From: Nitrososphaerota archaeon
Lineage (GTDB): Archaea; Thermoproteota; Nitrososphaeria; Nitrososphaerales; Nitrosopumilaceae
Assembly (NCBI GenBank): GCA_013288545.1
Contig: JABDBR010000007.1
Span: 1-52,294 of the forward strand
Length of the DNA stretch: 52,294 nucleotides
Direction: 5' to 3'
Under the pieces are notes generated by a model. The model was given only the letters and a program-made list of their open reading frames with translations. It did no database searches and had not been told where the DNA came from. Position numbers and translations under genes: made by a program. Positions 32,449 to 40,676 of this stretch are shown here, piece by piece. Each line of letters begins with the position of its first letter. The stretch's first letter is position 1.

Positions 32449-32856
32449 CTAAGAACGAGGTGCCATGTGAAATATTTTCTGAGGCTCTATCTTCAAGAGA
32501 ATTCTTTTTTCCCCAGGTGCTGCAAACGGATACTTGTCTACACCCAGATATTTTTTTGCCATCTTGTCTATGTGTGCATCAGCACCATCAGTTGTCTGCT
32601 CAATTACTTGTCCCTGGATTGTCACCATGTTGTAGGGATTGTTCCTGTCAACTAGAGAAATTGCAACTCTAGGATCTCTTGAAACATTTCTTTGCTTTAC
32701 CCTGCCTTGCGCAGTATTTACAATAATTATTCCATCAACTAGATCAATCCATGTAGGAGTTATCTGCGGAGAATTATTGTTCATCAATGTAGCAACAAAT
32801 GCCAAATTCTTGTCTTCAATTAATTTTGCAACTTCGGGAGATATCGTATCAGTCAT
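32449..32856 (-). CDS. PPOX-class flavin/F420-binding oxidoreductase
   Basis: 135 residues forming the split-barrel fold of pyridoxamine-phosphate-oxidase-like proteins: NLAFVATLMNNNSPQITPTW, IIIVNTAQGRVKQRNVSRDP, RVAISLVDRNNPYNMVTIQG and the C-terminal strand ILLKIEPQKIFHM. The RVKQRNVSRDPRVA motif is typical of the F420- or FMN-dependent PPOX subgroup. Substrate unknown. It overlaps the upstream nitroreductase gene by 4 bases, so the two flavoenzymes are co-produced. Confidence 0.9.
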   Translation of the reverse strand: MTDTISPEVAKLIEDKNLAFVATLMNNNSPQITPTWIDLVDGIIIVNTAQGRVKQRNVSRDPRVAISLVDRNNPYNMVTIQGQVIEQTTDGADAHIDKMAKKYLGVDKYPFAAPGEKRILLKIEPQKIFHMAPRS

Positions 32857-33461
32857 AGGGATTTGGCCTTGATTCCAAACTTGCCATCCATTACAATCTC
32901 TGACAAGGGTTTTCTAGTGTTCGGAGTTTCACGAGCTTGGAGTTCTGGGGACAGTTTGTCTTTTGGACCTCTTTTGCCAATTGCAACCATTGCCATCACT
33001 TCAAAATCATCAGGAACGCCAAGAGTGGTTTTTGCCTTGACATAATCAAATCCAGCCATTGCATGAGTAACTAGTCCTTGCGATACTGCTTGTATGGCAA
33101 GGTTTTCCCATGCGGCACCGGTATCAAACTGGTGAGTAAGTGACGGCTGGTTGTTATTCTCAAAATTCTTTCTTGATACGATAACTACCAGTGCAGAGGC
33201 ATCAGCACACCACTGCTTGTTAAAATCAATTAGTAGATTGAAAAGATCATTCCAGTTTTGTGAATCCCTCTTGGCATAGATGAATCTCCATGGCTGGCTG
33301 TTAGAAGATGATGGAGCCCACCTTGCAGACTCGAAAAGAGAAAACAAGTCCTTGTCACTTATTTCAGATGACACAAATGATCTTGGAGACCATCTGCTTA
33401 CTATAACAGGATTAATTTCAAATGTCATGTTTCTGGCCTTTTGCACTTCGGGATCTATCAC
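32853..33461 (-). CDS. Nitroreductase-family flavoprotein
   Basis: 202 residues with the FMN-binding signatures SRWSPRSF, FESARWAPSSSNSQPWRFIY, WENLAIQAVSQGLVTHAMAG and VMAMVAIGKRG. Length and order are standard for single-domain NAD(P)H-dependent nitroreductases. It is the first gene of a two-gene operon with the PPOX-fold protein (ATGA overlap). A separate nitroreductase-like fragment lies at the left window edge. Confidence 0.93.
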   Translation of the reverse strand: MIDPEVQKARNMTFEINPVIVSRWSPRSFVSSEISDKDLFSLFESARWAPSSSNSQPWRFIYAKRDSQNWNDLFNLLIDFNKQWCADASALVVIVSRKNFENNNQPSLTHQFDTGAAWENLAIQAVSQGLVTHAMAGFDYVKAKTTLGVPDDFEVMAMVAIGKRGPKDKLSPELQARETPNTRKPLSEIVMDGKFGIKAKSL

Positions 33462-33533
33462 GAATAATTTTTACACTTTTAGTTATTTAACATTAATGGT
33501 TTTTCATACCAAATACATGATAAAAATTCCATC

Positions 33534-34178
33534 TTATCTTTTCATGGAATCGATGCGAGAAAAAATTGGCCCCATGTATTTGCTAGATGCAACAACAGCA
33601 CATGCCACACCAACACCAAGAAGGATTCCACCAACTACATCAAGTGGATAGTGGGCACCGACATAGATTCTCGAATATGCAACAAGTGCAGCTTCGATTG
33701 CAAGAATTATTGATAAAATAATCTGCTTGCTCCTGTGAAATCTCAAAAGAAGTATAGTAGCACCAGCTGAAACAATTACTGCATGACCTGATGGAAATGA
33801 TGGATCGGTATCCTTTGGCATCAACAGGTTGTCACTTGAAACCGGAACTGGTCGCGGTCTATCAATCTCATCTTTTAGTATTGTTCCAAGAGGAATCAAG
33901 ACCAGAAAAGTAATAGTAAGAAGTACGGCAGCCTTGCGACCATCTTTTCTGCCAATGATGAAAAGTAGTGCAGTGACTCCAATCCATACTGCCTCTCTTC
34001 CATATTTAGACAGGTCAACCATTATTTTGCTAATGGTTTTGCCCCCAGGGTGGTTCATTGCCACAAATGTAGAATGGTCCCACTCTGAGACAGAAGTATT
34101 ATCAACAACTAGTAAAGCCAAGACTGCAAATCCTGCAAATAAAATTGTAGATGTTATGGCATATTTCATCACAACCAA
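33534..34178 (-). CDS. PAP2-family membrane phosphatase
   Basis: 214 residues, about six membrane helices. The three PAP2 motifs are KDEIDRPRP (K-x6-R-P), PSFPSGHAV (P-S-G-H) and SRIYVGAHYPLDVVGG (S-R-x5-H-x3-D). Together they form the vanadate-type phosphatase site that acts on lipid phosphates, e.g. polyprenyl diphosphate recycling or archaeal lipid precursors. Signal-anchor-like N-terminus. Monocistronic. Confidence 0.95.
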   Translation of the reverse strand: MVVMKYAITSTILFAGFAVLALLVVDNTSVSEWDHSTFVAMNHPGGKTISKIMVDLSKYGREAVWIGVTALLFIIGRKDGRKAAVLLTITFLVLIPLGTILKDEIDRPRPVPVSSDNLLMPKDTDPSFPSGHAVIVSAGATILLLRFHRSKQIILSIILAIEAALVAYSRIYVGAHYPLDVVGGILLGVGVACAVVASSKYMGPIFSRIDSMKR

Positions 34179-34216
34179 ATGAAAAACTGCCTCATTATAA
34201 AATAAGCTTTATCGCA

Positions 34217-34360
34217 TCATTTCAGACAGTCATAGTGTATTTGCTCTTCGCTTTCTTTGTGACATGTCTTACAGTAAAATTGGTATGGCTTGCTGCAGAT
34301 TAGACATTTCTTTAGTGCCTCAAGTTCATATCCACAGTGTCTGCATGTATCAGCGCGCAT
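34217..34360 (-). CDS. 47-aa zinc-ribbon protein
   Basis: A compact intact gene upstream of the PAP2 gene on the same strand. It has three C-x2-C knuckles: DTCRHCGYE, KKCLICSKP and FYCKTCHKE, plus a terminal HYDC. Seven cysteines in 47 residues imply two zinc sites. Possibly a DNA/RNA or protein-binding accessory factor. No family name can be given. Confidence 0.8.
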   Translation of the reverse strand: MRADTCRHCGYELEALKKCLICSKPYQFYCKTCHKESEEQIHYDCLK

Positions 34361-34546
34361 TTCATGTCAGATATGACATCATCATATTTATCAATTATAC
34401 AAAAATTCCAAGGGGTAGAATGCAGTAGGACAAGCTAATTTTTTGCCATACAGCGTAATAATAGAAGAATCATCTAAGAAACTTAGCTTAACAATAATAA
34501 AACAAGCTGATGATATTTTATCAGTCAGACTTGGGTAACTAACATC

Positions 34547-34684
34547 ATGACAGATAACAAACCCACAGTGTGGACAGCAGAGGTACGTGCTCCGTTCAAA
34601 AAAGTAATAGCATTTGACGTCCTGTTTTTGGGACTAGGTGCAGTAATTGGAGCAGGAATAATCACAGCAGTCCTATTTCATTAG
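34547..34684 (+). CDS. 45-aa single-helix membrane protein
   Basis: Intact frame with ATG start and TAG stop. A polar N-terminus with basic residues (MTDNKPTVWTAEVRAPFKK) is followed by one membrane helix (VLFLGLGAVIGAGIITAVLF). A T7 run (34690 on) follows the stop as a probable terminator. The 186-base region upstream (34361-34546) has no further frame, only AT-rich promoter-like sequence with a CTGAT/ATCAG inverted repeat. Confidence 0.6.
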   Translation: MTDNKPTVWTAEVRAPFKKVIAFDVLFLGLGAVIGAGIITAVLFH

Positions 34685-34744
34685 GACTGTTTTTTTAATT
34701 TAGGAAAAATATTTTATAATTTACCAAGTCTTGCTGTAAAAAAT

Positions 34745-36133
34745 TTATTCCACGCGATGATGCAACACTAGCTGATCATAGTATCTTACAGACTTGACAT
34801 TGACAAATTCAAGCATTCCATATTTTGATAGTTCCCTACCAAACCCACTATGTTTTACACCACCAAACGGAACTCTTGGATCAGATATTACCACATTATT
34901 TACAGTAACCATGCCAGATTCTACTAGCCTAGATAGTTTCTCTGCCTTGTCAAGATTCTGGGTCCATATGCTTGCACCAAGCCCATATTGAGACGAGTTT
35001 GCAAGCCTAATTGCCTCATTTTCATCCTCGACTATAGTCACTGGAGCCACAGGACCGAAGACTTCCTCAGTTGCCACCATCATGTCTGGTGTGATACCAT
35101 CCAAAACGGTTGGTGCGTAAAAATAGCCCTTGTCTTTGAGTCGCTTGCCTCCAGTAAGAACTCTTGCGCCCTTGGCTACAGCATCTTGTACCATCCCTTC
35201 TATCCTATGCAAACCTTCAGCATTTACCAGCGGACCAATGTCGGTTGTGTCAGACATTGGGTCTCCCACGTTTAGTTTCTCTACTTTTTGTACAAATTTT
35301 TCAATGAATTCCTTTGCAAGGTTTTTTACCACAAAAAATCGCTTTGACGCAATACAGCTCTGGCCACAATTGATGAATCGTCCCTTTACTGCACCAGTTG
35401 ATGCCTTTTCAACATCAGCATCAGAGCATACGATGAATGGATCGCTTCCACCAAGTTCTAGTACACATTTTTTGATTTGCGATGTTGCACGCTGTGCAAC
35501 TTTGGCACCAACTAGATTACTTCCAGTAAAAGTTACTGCGTTAACATCAGAATCAATTAATTTTTCAGCCATGCTAGAGTCACTAACAAGTGATTGAAAT
35601 ACGCCTTCAGGAAATCCAGTCTTTAAGAATAATTTTTCCATTTCAATTCCACACTGCATTGTAACGCTTGCAGGTTTTAGTACTATGGTATTTCCTGCCA
35701 TAAGCGATGGGGCTGCAAACCTTAATGCCTGCCAGTATGGAAAGTTCCACGGCATGATACTTGCAATTATTCCAATTGGTTCAAACGCAACAAAACTTTT
35801 TCTTGCATCCGTATTGATTATTTCAGGAGTTAGAAAAGTTTCACCATTGTCACCGTAAAATTCCATGGCCCATGCACATTTTTCAACTTCGGCCAATGAT
35901 TCCTTGAGTGGTTTTCCCATCTCACGTGTGGCAACTTTTGCCAGAGATTCTTTGTCCTTTCGAAGATTTTCAGACAAGAGATGTAAAAACATGGCCCTGT
36001 TTTTAGCGTCAACTTTCCACTTGGAAAAAGCCTCTCGTGATTTGGCTACCTTACTTTTTAGATCTGCTTCAGTGATATTTTGGTATTCAGCAATGACTTC
36101 TTCAGTGGCAGGATTGATTGTCTTAATAGACAT
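34745..36133 (-). CDS. Aldehyde dehydrogenase, probably succinate-semialdehyde dehydrogenase type
   Basis: A 462-residue NAD(P)-dependent dehydrogenase. Landmarks: MPWNFPYWQALRFAAPSLMA, AGNTIVLKPAS, TFTGSNLVGAKVAQ, LELGGSDPF (general base Glu) and GRFINCGQSCIASKRF (catalytic Cys), ending DPRVPFGGVKHSGFGRE. The closest wording is that of succinate-semialdehyde dehydrogenases (GabD/Sad type). In ammonia-oxidising archaea, succinate semialdehyde is an intermediate of the 3-hydroxypropionate/4-hydroxybutyrate cycle. The gene diverges from the PHA operon across 54 bases and apparently shares its TATA box, which links it to 4-carbon monomer supply. Confidence 0.92.
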   Translation of the reverse strand: MSIKTINPATEEVIAEYQNITEADLKSKVAKSREAFSKWKVDAKNRAMFLHLLSENLRKDKESLAKVATREMGKPLKESLAEVEKCAWAMEFYGDNGETFLTPEIINTDARKSFVAFEPIGIIASIMPWNFPYWQALRFAAPSLMAGNTIVLKPASVTMQCGIEMEKLFLKTGFPEGVFQSLVSDSSMAEKLIDSDVNAVTFTGSNLVGAKVAQRATSQIKKCVLELGGSDPFIVCSDADVEKASTGAVKGRFINCGQSCIASKRFFVVKNLAKEFIEKFVQKVEKLNVGDPMSDTTDIGPLVNAEGLHRIEGMVQDAVAKGARVLTGGKRLKDKGYFYAPTVLDGITPDMMVATEEVFGPVAPVTIVEDENEAIRLANSSQYGLGASIWTQNLDKAEKLSRLVESGMVTVNNVVISDPRVPFGGVKHSGFGRELSKYGMLEFVNVKSVRYYDQLVLHHRVE

Positions 36134-36155
36134 CTGATATGATTCCTGTCAATAC

Positions 36156-36166
36156 GGTTATATACC
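36156..36166. promoter_or_regulatory. Shared bidirectional TATA box
   Basis: GGTTATATACC is nearly palindromic (reverse complement GGTATATAACC). Its centre is 27 bases from ATG 36188 on the plus strand and 28 bases from the aldehyde dehydrogenase ATG at 36133. It is the only TATA-like element in the 54-base gap, so both genes probably use it in opposite directions. Confidence 0.6.
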
Positions 36167-36174
36167 TTTGGCTG

Positions 36175-36199
36175 GTTACCATTACCAATGAATGGTAAC
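36175..36199. promoter_or_regulatory. Inverted repeat over the phasin-AbrB start codon
   Basis: GTTACCATT (36175-36183) and AATGGTAAC (36191-36199) are perfect 9-bp inverted arms. The 7-base spacer ACCAATG contains the ATG start. With the TATA box at 36156 transcription would begin about here, so a protein bound to the repeat would block initiation. The AbrB-like domain of the encoded protein makes autoregulation likely. Confidence 0.65.
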
Positions 36200-36607
36200 T
36201 ATGACCAACCTGACCCAACAGCCATCTTCAGAGAATGGATCCAGCGAAGCGGTAAAGCACAGATGGACTTTATGAGAACATTTGGCGACATGATGAACCG
36301 CACAAACCAATCAAATCCACTTGATACATTAAAGGAAATGGCAGACAAGACCACAAAGACCCAAACAGATTTCGTGCAAAATTTTGCAGAGAGTGGATCA
36401 AAGGCCATGTACAACTGGTTCAATCTTGCACAAAACTTGCCCCAATTTTCATCATGGGGTGCATTCAAGACATCAGTTGGAAGCAATGGCAGAATATCCA
36501 TACCCGAAGCAGAAAGAGAGGCAATCGGAATCAAGGAAAATGATCTGGTCCAAGTGATTGTAGTTCCAATCCATAAAAGTAATTCACGACAGGAGGTGAA
36601 AAAATGA
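36188..36607 (+). CDS. Phasin-like protein fused to AbrB-type DNA-binding domain
   Basis: 139 residues. Residues 1-90 are helical with phasin-like character (GKAQMDFMRTFGDMMNRTNQ, FAESGSKAMYNWFNLAQNLP). Residues ~93-130 form a SpoVT/AbrB swapped-hairpin domain (VGSNGRISIPEAEREAIGIK then ENDLVQVIVVPI). In haloarchaea, granule phasins and AbrB-like repressors (PhaR type) are separate proteins of PHA operons; here both appear in one chain. It could sense granule surface and regulate its own operon. It overlaps the next phasin gene by ATGA. Confidence 0.78.
   Translation: MNGNYDQPDPTAIFREWIQRSGKAQMDFMRTFGDMMNRTNQSNPLDTLKEMADKTTKTQTDFVQNFAESGSKAMYNWFNLAQNLPQFSSWGAFKTSVGSNGRISIPEAEREAIGIKENDLVQVIVVPIHKSNSRQEVKK
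36591..36599 (+). promoter_or_regulatory. Shine-Dalgarno site of the phasin gene
   Basis: AGGAGGTGA, fully complementary to the 16S anti-SD, lies 4 bases before ATG 36604. It occurs inside the preceding gene and shows that internal operon genes here use SD initiation while the first gene is leaderless. Confidence 0.8.
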
Positions 36608-37017
36608 GCAAGACAGAAGCAAAAGAGGCATATGCAGTATACAAGCAGAATGTGAATCGCTATTTTGAAGAAGCAGAAAAGAATGTCACACAATACATCC
36701 AGGCAGTCTCAAATCTACAGCAAGAATTTGCAACAGCATACAAAAATGCAGTAGAGACAGCAATCGAATTCCAGCAGGAATCAGCAACAAAGAGTGGCTT
36801 TAACGCAAACCTTCCACCAACTTATCTCAAGGCAATCAATGATGCAACAGACGAGATAGTAAAAACTAGTTCTGTACAAAACAAGGCAGTACTAGCAGCA
36901 ATGGAAGCAGCAAGACAAAACATCAAGACATTCAATGACAACCTAAAGGCATTCACAACTATGGACGCAAACATACTGCAATCATGGTTCTCAGCATGGA
37001 CACCAAGCAAGAACTAG
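36604..37017 (+). CDS. Phasin-like PHA-granule protein
   Basis: 137 residues, all-helical, amphipathic, with no signal peptide. The long helix YFEEAEKNVTQYIQAVSNLQ then QEFATAYKNAVETAIEFQQE and a second half MEAARQNIKTFNDNLKAFTT are typical of granule-coating phasins. It ends in an aromatic motif (ILQSWFSAWTPSKN). Its place between a phasin-AbrB gene and phaC supports the assignment, although phasin sequences are weakly conserved. Confidence 0.75.
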   Translation: MSKTEAKEAYAVYKQNVNRYFEEAEKNVTQYIQAVSNLQQEFATAYKNAVETAIEFQQESATKSGFNANLPPTYLKAINDATDEIVKTSSVQNKAVLAAMEAARQNIKTFNDNLKAFTTMDANILQSWFSAWTPSKN

Positions 37018-37030
37018 ATTAAATCTTCAC

Positions 37031-37044
37031 TTTTTTTTATTTTT
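37031..37044 (+). terminator. T-tract terminator after the phasin operon
   Basis: A run of eight T (37031-37038) followed by ATTTTT lies 14 bases after the phasin stop, at the convergent junction with phaC. Archaeal polymerase terminates at such T runs without a hairpin. Confidence 0.55.
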
Positions 37045-38107
37045 CAGATCTTTCAGTAAGCCATTGTGCAAATTCAGGAAGGACCTTTTTCTGTGAAAAT
37101 GAGCTTGCTATCATACCCACATGCCCAGTCGGGTATATTTTGAGCATCTTATCCTGACTTGATACGGCATAGTGGATTGGCATGCTGCATTCAGGTGAGA
37201 CCAAATGATCTCCTACTGCTACCTGGGTTAAAAGTGGCATGGCAATGTTTTTCAGAGATACCTGCCTTCCGCCCACGTACATGTTGTTGTTGATTAACAG
37301 ATTCTCCTGGTAGACGTCTTTTATCCACTGCCTGTATAGCTCACCAGGTATTGGGGGCGTGTCTGAGACCCACTTTTCCACGCGGATAAAGTTTTCAACG
37401 TATTCTTTGTCATGAATATTTTTAAAGAAATTAAGATATTTTTCAAACCCCTGCTCAAATGGCTTTAAAATTGAAAATACATAGTACATCAGCTCAGGCG
37501 GCATGTTGCCAAGTGTATCTACCAACTTGTCAACGTCCATATGCTTTGCCAAGTTTGACACTACAGTGCTATCCCTTCTCCCATCAATTACTGGCGCAGT
37601 AAGAACCAGATTTTTTATCTTCTCAGAGTGGAGTGCAGAATATACTGTTGACAAAGTACCACCTGTGCAATATCCTTGCAGAGATATTTTCTCAGACGAT
37701 GATTCTTTTCTTACAAAGTCTACACAGTTGTCCATGTATCCATTCACATAATCGTCAAACCCTTCATGTCTGTTTATTTGAGTCGGTGTCCCCCAGTCAA
37801 TCAGGTACACATCAATTCCCTGGGTTAGCAAATGTCGCACCCAACTCTTTTTTGGATGTATATCTAAAATGTGAAATCTGTTTATCAATGCATATGCAAT
37901 AACAAGCGGTGTCTTGATCTGTTTTTCAACCAACGGACTAAAGTGTAACAGTCGAACCTTTCCTTCAGAGTAGACAACTTCATGTGGAGTCACCTCAAGG
38001 TCTATCTCTTCAAGAGATTTTGCCAAGTTTGGTGCATCAAAGATGTTCTTGTTTAGTTTGATAAATTCTGCCATTAAGCGTGGGTCTATCTTGAGTTCAT
38101 TTGCCAT
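37037..38107 (-). CDS. phaC: Polyhydroxyalkanoate synthase subunit PhaC (class III)
   Basis: A 356-residue alpha/beta-fold polymerase that joins 3-hydroxyacyl-CoA units into PHA. The lipase-like box is GYCTGG (145-150) with catalytic Cys147. Later motifs VAVGDHLVSPE and YPTGHVGMIA carry the conserved Asp and His. WGTPTQ in the IDWGTP region and FDDYVNGYMDNCVDF are also family features. Length (~355) is that of class III enzymes, which need PhaE. It is directly downstream of phaE with a 3-base gap. Confidence 0.96.
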   Translation of the reverse strand: MANELKIDPRLMAEFIKLNKNIFDAPNLAKSLEEIDLEVTPHEVVYSEGKVRLLHFSPLVEKQIKTPLVIAYALINRFHILDIHPKKSWVRHLLTQGIDVYLIDWGTPTQINRHEGFDDYVNGYMDNCVDFVRKESSSEKISLQGYCTGGTLSTVYSALHSEKIKNLVLTAPVIDGRRDSTVVSNLAKHMDVDKLVDTLGNMPPELMYYVFSILKPFEQGFEKYLNFFKNIHDKEYVENFIRVEKWVSDTPPIPGELYRQWIKDVYQENLLINNNMYVGGRQVSLKNIAMPLLTQVAVGDHLVSPECSMPIHYAVSSQDKMLKIYPTGHVGMIASSFSQKKVLPEFAQWLTERSEK

Positions 38108-38110
38108 ATG

Positions 38111-38677
38111 TCAAGTTCCTTCCTTGTTTGCTATTTTTTCAAGTTTGGCAACTCTTTTTCGCAAAGAGTGTAGTTCTTTGTACACTTCGTCCATCTCCTT
38201 CTTTGTCGGCATATTTGCACTCTCAAGAAATGTGGATGCCATGTTGTTCCAATGCTTGGCAACCTCTAGCTCACTTGTCACAAGTTTGCCAAAATTTTCT
38301 GCAAAGTCGGCAGAATCAAATAATCTTGTAAAGTAATTTTCATAGATATCAATCCAGATACGCTTTGATGCTTCCATGTGTTCAGTATCATTTGGAAGCT
38401 CTGGTACTTTTCTAGAATATTCCTTCTGGGCCTCATTCCAGGTATCAGTGAGTTGCTTGTAGTAAGTAGAAAGCCGTGTGTTAAATTCTGTCATGTCTTC
38501 GTTCATCTCAATTGTCTCTGTGCTGATATTTTTGGCGTTGATTGCAAATTTTCTAAACGGCCCAGTAGCAGCAAGAGACTGTTGTCTGTTTGACATTAGG
38601 TACAGCAAGTCAGTCCAGAAAAGAGAGTTGTGTTTGTAATTTGCCAATGATTTTTTCATATCTTGTGGGAGTGACAT
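38111..38677 (-). CDS. phaE: Polyhydroxyalkanoate synthase subunit PhaE
   Basis: 188 residues, mostly helical, shorter than bacterial PhaE (~360) as in other archaea. The central ASKRIWIDIYENYFTRLFDS and the C-terminal coiled coil DEVYKELHSLRKRVAKLEKI match PhaE features. PhaE binds and activates PhaC. It is first in the phaE-phaC operon; TATATGTATAC at about 38699-38709 is its likely TATA region and contains a GTATAC palindrome. Confidence 0.88.
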   Translation of the reverse strand: MSLPQDMKKSLANYKHNSLFWTDLLYLMSNRQQSLAATGPFRKFAINAKNISTETIEMNEDMTEFNTRLSTYYKQLTDTWNEAQKEYSRKVPELPNDTEHMEASKRIWIDIYENYFTRLFDSADFAENFGKLVTSELEVAKHWNNMASTFLESANMPTKKEMDEVYKELHSLRKRVAKLEKIANKEGT

Positions 38678-38781
38678 GGGAAGTAGAATAAAGTAGATTT
38701 GTATACATATAGAGATTACGCGTTAGCAATTATTGTTACAACAAATTGTTAAAAGGACGCACTGCCATACCAAGTATACCA

Positions 38782-39222
38782 GTGTCAAGTGCCAAATCCC
38801 AAGAAAAAACTGTTGAGGATACACATTCCGTATCAATGTGTGATGTTATGAGGAACAATACAAATGAGGTCATAATGAGAATAGAGGGCCTGTTGCCATC
38901 ATACATCGAAAGTTTTGCAGACTTGCAGGCAGAAGGCTTGCGGATAACACGAGACTTTTTTGGGACGTGCTATATTGCAGAAAAAGAGATACTTGACAAA
39001 ATGGGAGTTGACCAAAAAGCAATAGAGACATTTGACAGGTATTCCAAGATAATAACAAAGGCCGCAGTATCTGAGATAGACATGATGAGCAGCTTTCAGA
39101 GGACATGGACAGAAAATATGATATCATCAATGAAATCATATGATGATTACGTCAAGGCCATGCTATCGTCATATGCCAAGGTCCTAGAGTACACTTCAGC
39201 TCTGATTCCAAAGAGAACTTGA
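38782..39222 (+). CDS. Phasin-like/PHA-associated helical protein
   Basis: About 146 residues from a GTG start; the frame is open from a TTG at 38746. All-helical, with GLLPSYIESFADLQAEGLRI, AIETFDRYSKIITKAAVSEI and DDYVKAMLSSYAKVLEYTSA. No signal peptide. Composition and place, divergent from phaE, suggest another granule-associated phasin-like protein; sequence support alone is weak. The divergent gap contains a CAATT-xn-AATTG-type inverted repeat. Confidence 0.6.
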   Translation: MSSAKSQEKTVEDTHSVSMCDVMRNNTNEVIMRIEGLLPSYIESFADLQAEGLRITRDFFGTCYIAEKEILDKMGVDQKAIETFDRYSKIITKAAVSEIDMMSSFQRTWTENMISSMKSYDDYVKAMLSSYAKVLEYTSALIPKRT

Positions 39223-39318
39223 TCTACCGATCTTTTTTGGTGAACAAGGCTTTACTGATATTGTCATAACTAGTATCGCTAAAAACTTATTTTGTTTGCA
39301 AAACTTTCAGATTCACAG

Positions 39319-40107
39319 ATGAAGGAGAAATTTATCACTGTAAACAAAAGTAACATAAGATATTTAGAAGAAGGTCAGTCTGATCGCAACATCATCCTCC
39401 TTCATGGACTAGGTGGATATGCCGAAAGATGGATAAGTCTAATCCCTCACCTGAGCAAGAAATACCACATCTTTGCACCAGATCTAATCGGGTATGGCCA
39501 AAGCGACAAACCCTCAGTTGATTACACTCTAGAATTTTTCACAAAATTTGTTTTTGATTTTATTGAGGCACTTGGAATAAAAAAGACATTCATGATCGGC
39601 ACATCACTTGGTGGACAGATAGCTGTCGAGTGTACAGCAACCCAAGGCCCAATAATTGAAAAAACAGTCCTCATCTCACCTGCTGGAATAATGAGAAAGT
39701 CAACTCCTACACTTGATGCATATACCATGGCAGCGCTTTATCCCAACCAAGAGTCTGTAAAAAATGCATACCAGATGATGATAGGTCCAGACAAGCAAGT
39801 CTCAGACATATCAATTGAGAGATTCATCACCAACATGTCAAGGCCTAATGCAAAGATGGTGTTCCTGTCAACTCTATTGGGGCTAAAAAATGCTCCAGAC
39901 ATTTTTGAGAAACTCGAAAGGATCAATGTCCCCACGATGATAATCTGGGGTAAAGAAGACAAGCTGATACCTTTTGAATATTCAAAGCAGTTTGTCTCAT
40001 CAATTAAAAACTGCCAGTTTATGCCAATGGAAGGATGTGGGCATTCACCATATGTAGAGGACCCAGAAAAGCTTGCAGAGATAATCATGAAGTTTTTCTC
40101 AAAATAA
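39319..40107 (+). CDS. Alpha/beta-hydrolase (esterase-like)
   Basis: About 262 residues from ATG 39319; a TTG at 39292 extends it by 9. Catalytic triad candidates: Ser in IGTSLGGQIAVE (nucleophile elbow G-x-S-x-G), Asp in IIWGKEDKLIPFE, and His in EGCGHSPYVEDPE. The oxyanion motif is LLHGLGGYAERW. Family members include esterases, lactonases and C-C hydrolases. Location in the PHA island suggests thioesterase or PHA-oligomer hydrolysis, but this is inference. Confidence 0.9.
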   Translation: MKEKFITVNKSNIRYLEEGQSDRNIILLHGLGGYAERWISLIPHLSKKYHIFAPDLIGYGQSDKPSVDYTLEFFTKFVFDFIEALGIKKTFMIGTSLGGQIAVECTATQGPIIEKTVLISPAGIMRKSTPTLDAYTMAALYPNQESVKNAYQMMIGPDKQVSDISIERFITNMSRPNAKMVFLSTLLGLKNAPDIFEKLERINVPTMIIWGKEDKLIPFEYSKQFVSSIKNCQFMPMEGCGHSPYVEDPEKLAEIIMKFFSK

Positions 40108-40189
40108 TTGTATTGCCATTTTACAAGACAGATTTACAAAACATCAAGATGCGTCATAGTTTAAAATTGCAAGGCCTGGCAGTACAATC

Positions 40190-40606
40190 ATGAAAGGCAC
40201 CAATGAAGGCAGAACAAGCCTTGCTGCAAATCACAGGCTATTGCTTGTTTGTCTTTTTGCACTTGGCATAATTGGCACAACATACTATTACATGGATTCA
40301 AGAAAGGAGCCATACCAGATACAGTGGATTACAATATCCATATCATGGTACGCTACAATCGGTTTTAGTCTAGTCAAGGTTTTTGGCAAGGCAAGAATTG
40401 GATATATAGTTGCAGGAATATTATTCTGGACAACATTTGCATTTTGGATGCTTGACAATTGGTATACAGTATTTCATGGAACAATACTTGCAGCCAAGCC
40501 AGACTATACCATGACAGTACGAAATTTCATAGGAGTAGGCATTGCATCACTTGGCATATTATCATCCCATAATGCGTTTAACAAGACAAAAAATAAAACA
40601 ACCTAG
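40190..40606 (+). CDS. Four-helix membrane protein of unknown function
   Basis: 138 residues. Helices are visible around LLLVCLFALGIIGTTYYYM, WITISISWYATIGFSLVKVF, IGYIVAGILFWTTFAFWML and NFIGVGIASLGILSSHNAF, with polar ends. No family recognised. Same strand as the flanking hydrolase and patatin genes. Confidence 0.7.
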   Translation: MKGTNEGRTSLAANHRLLLVCLFALGIIGTTYYYMDSRKEPYQIQWITISISWYATIGFSLVKVFGKARIGYIVAGILFWTTFAFWMLDNWYTVFHGTILAAKPDYTMTVRNFIGVGIASLGILSSHNAFNKTKNKTT

Positions 40607-40676
40607 ATGCAACATGCCAGAATTCTGGGAATCATAGAAAACATCATAACTATACAATACAAATTCTATATTACAA

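Noticed and set aside
34507-34513. CTGATGA, a second possible hammerhead core
   Set aside because: No GAAA element with flanking complementary stems follows at usable distance; the sequence instead forms a CTGAT/ATCAG inverted repeat.
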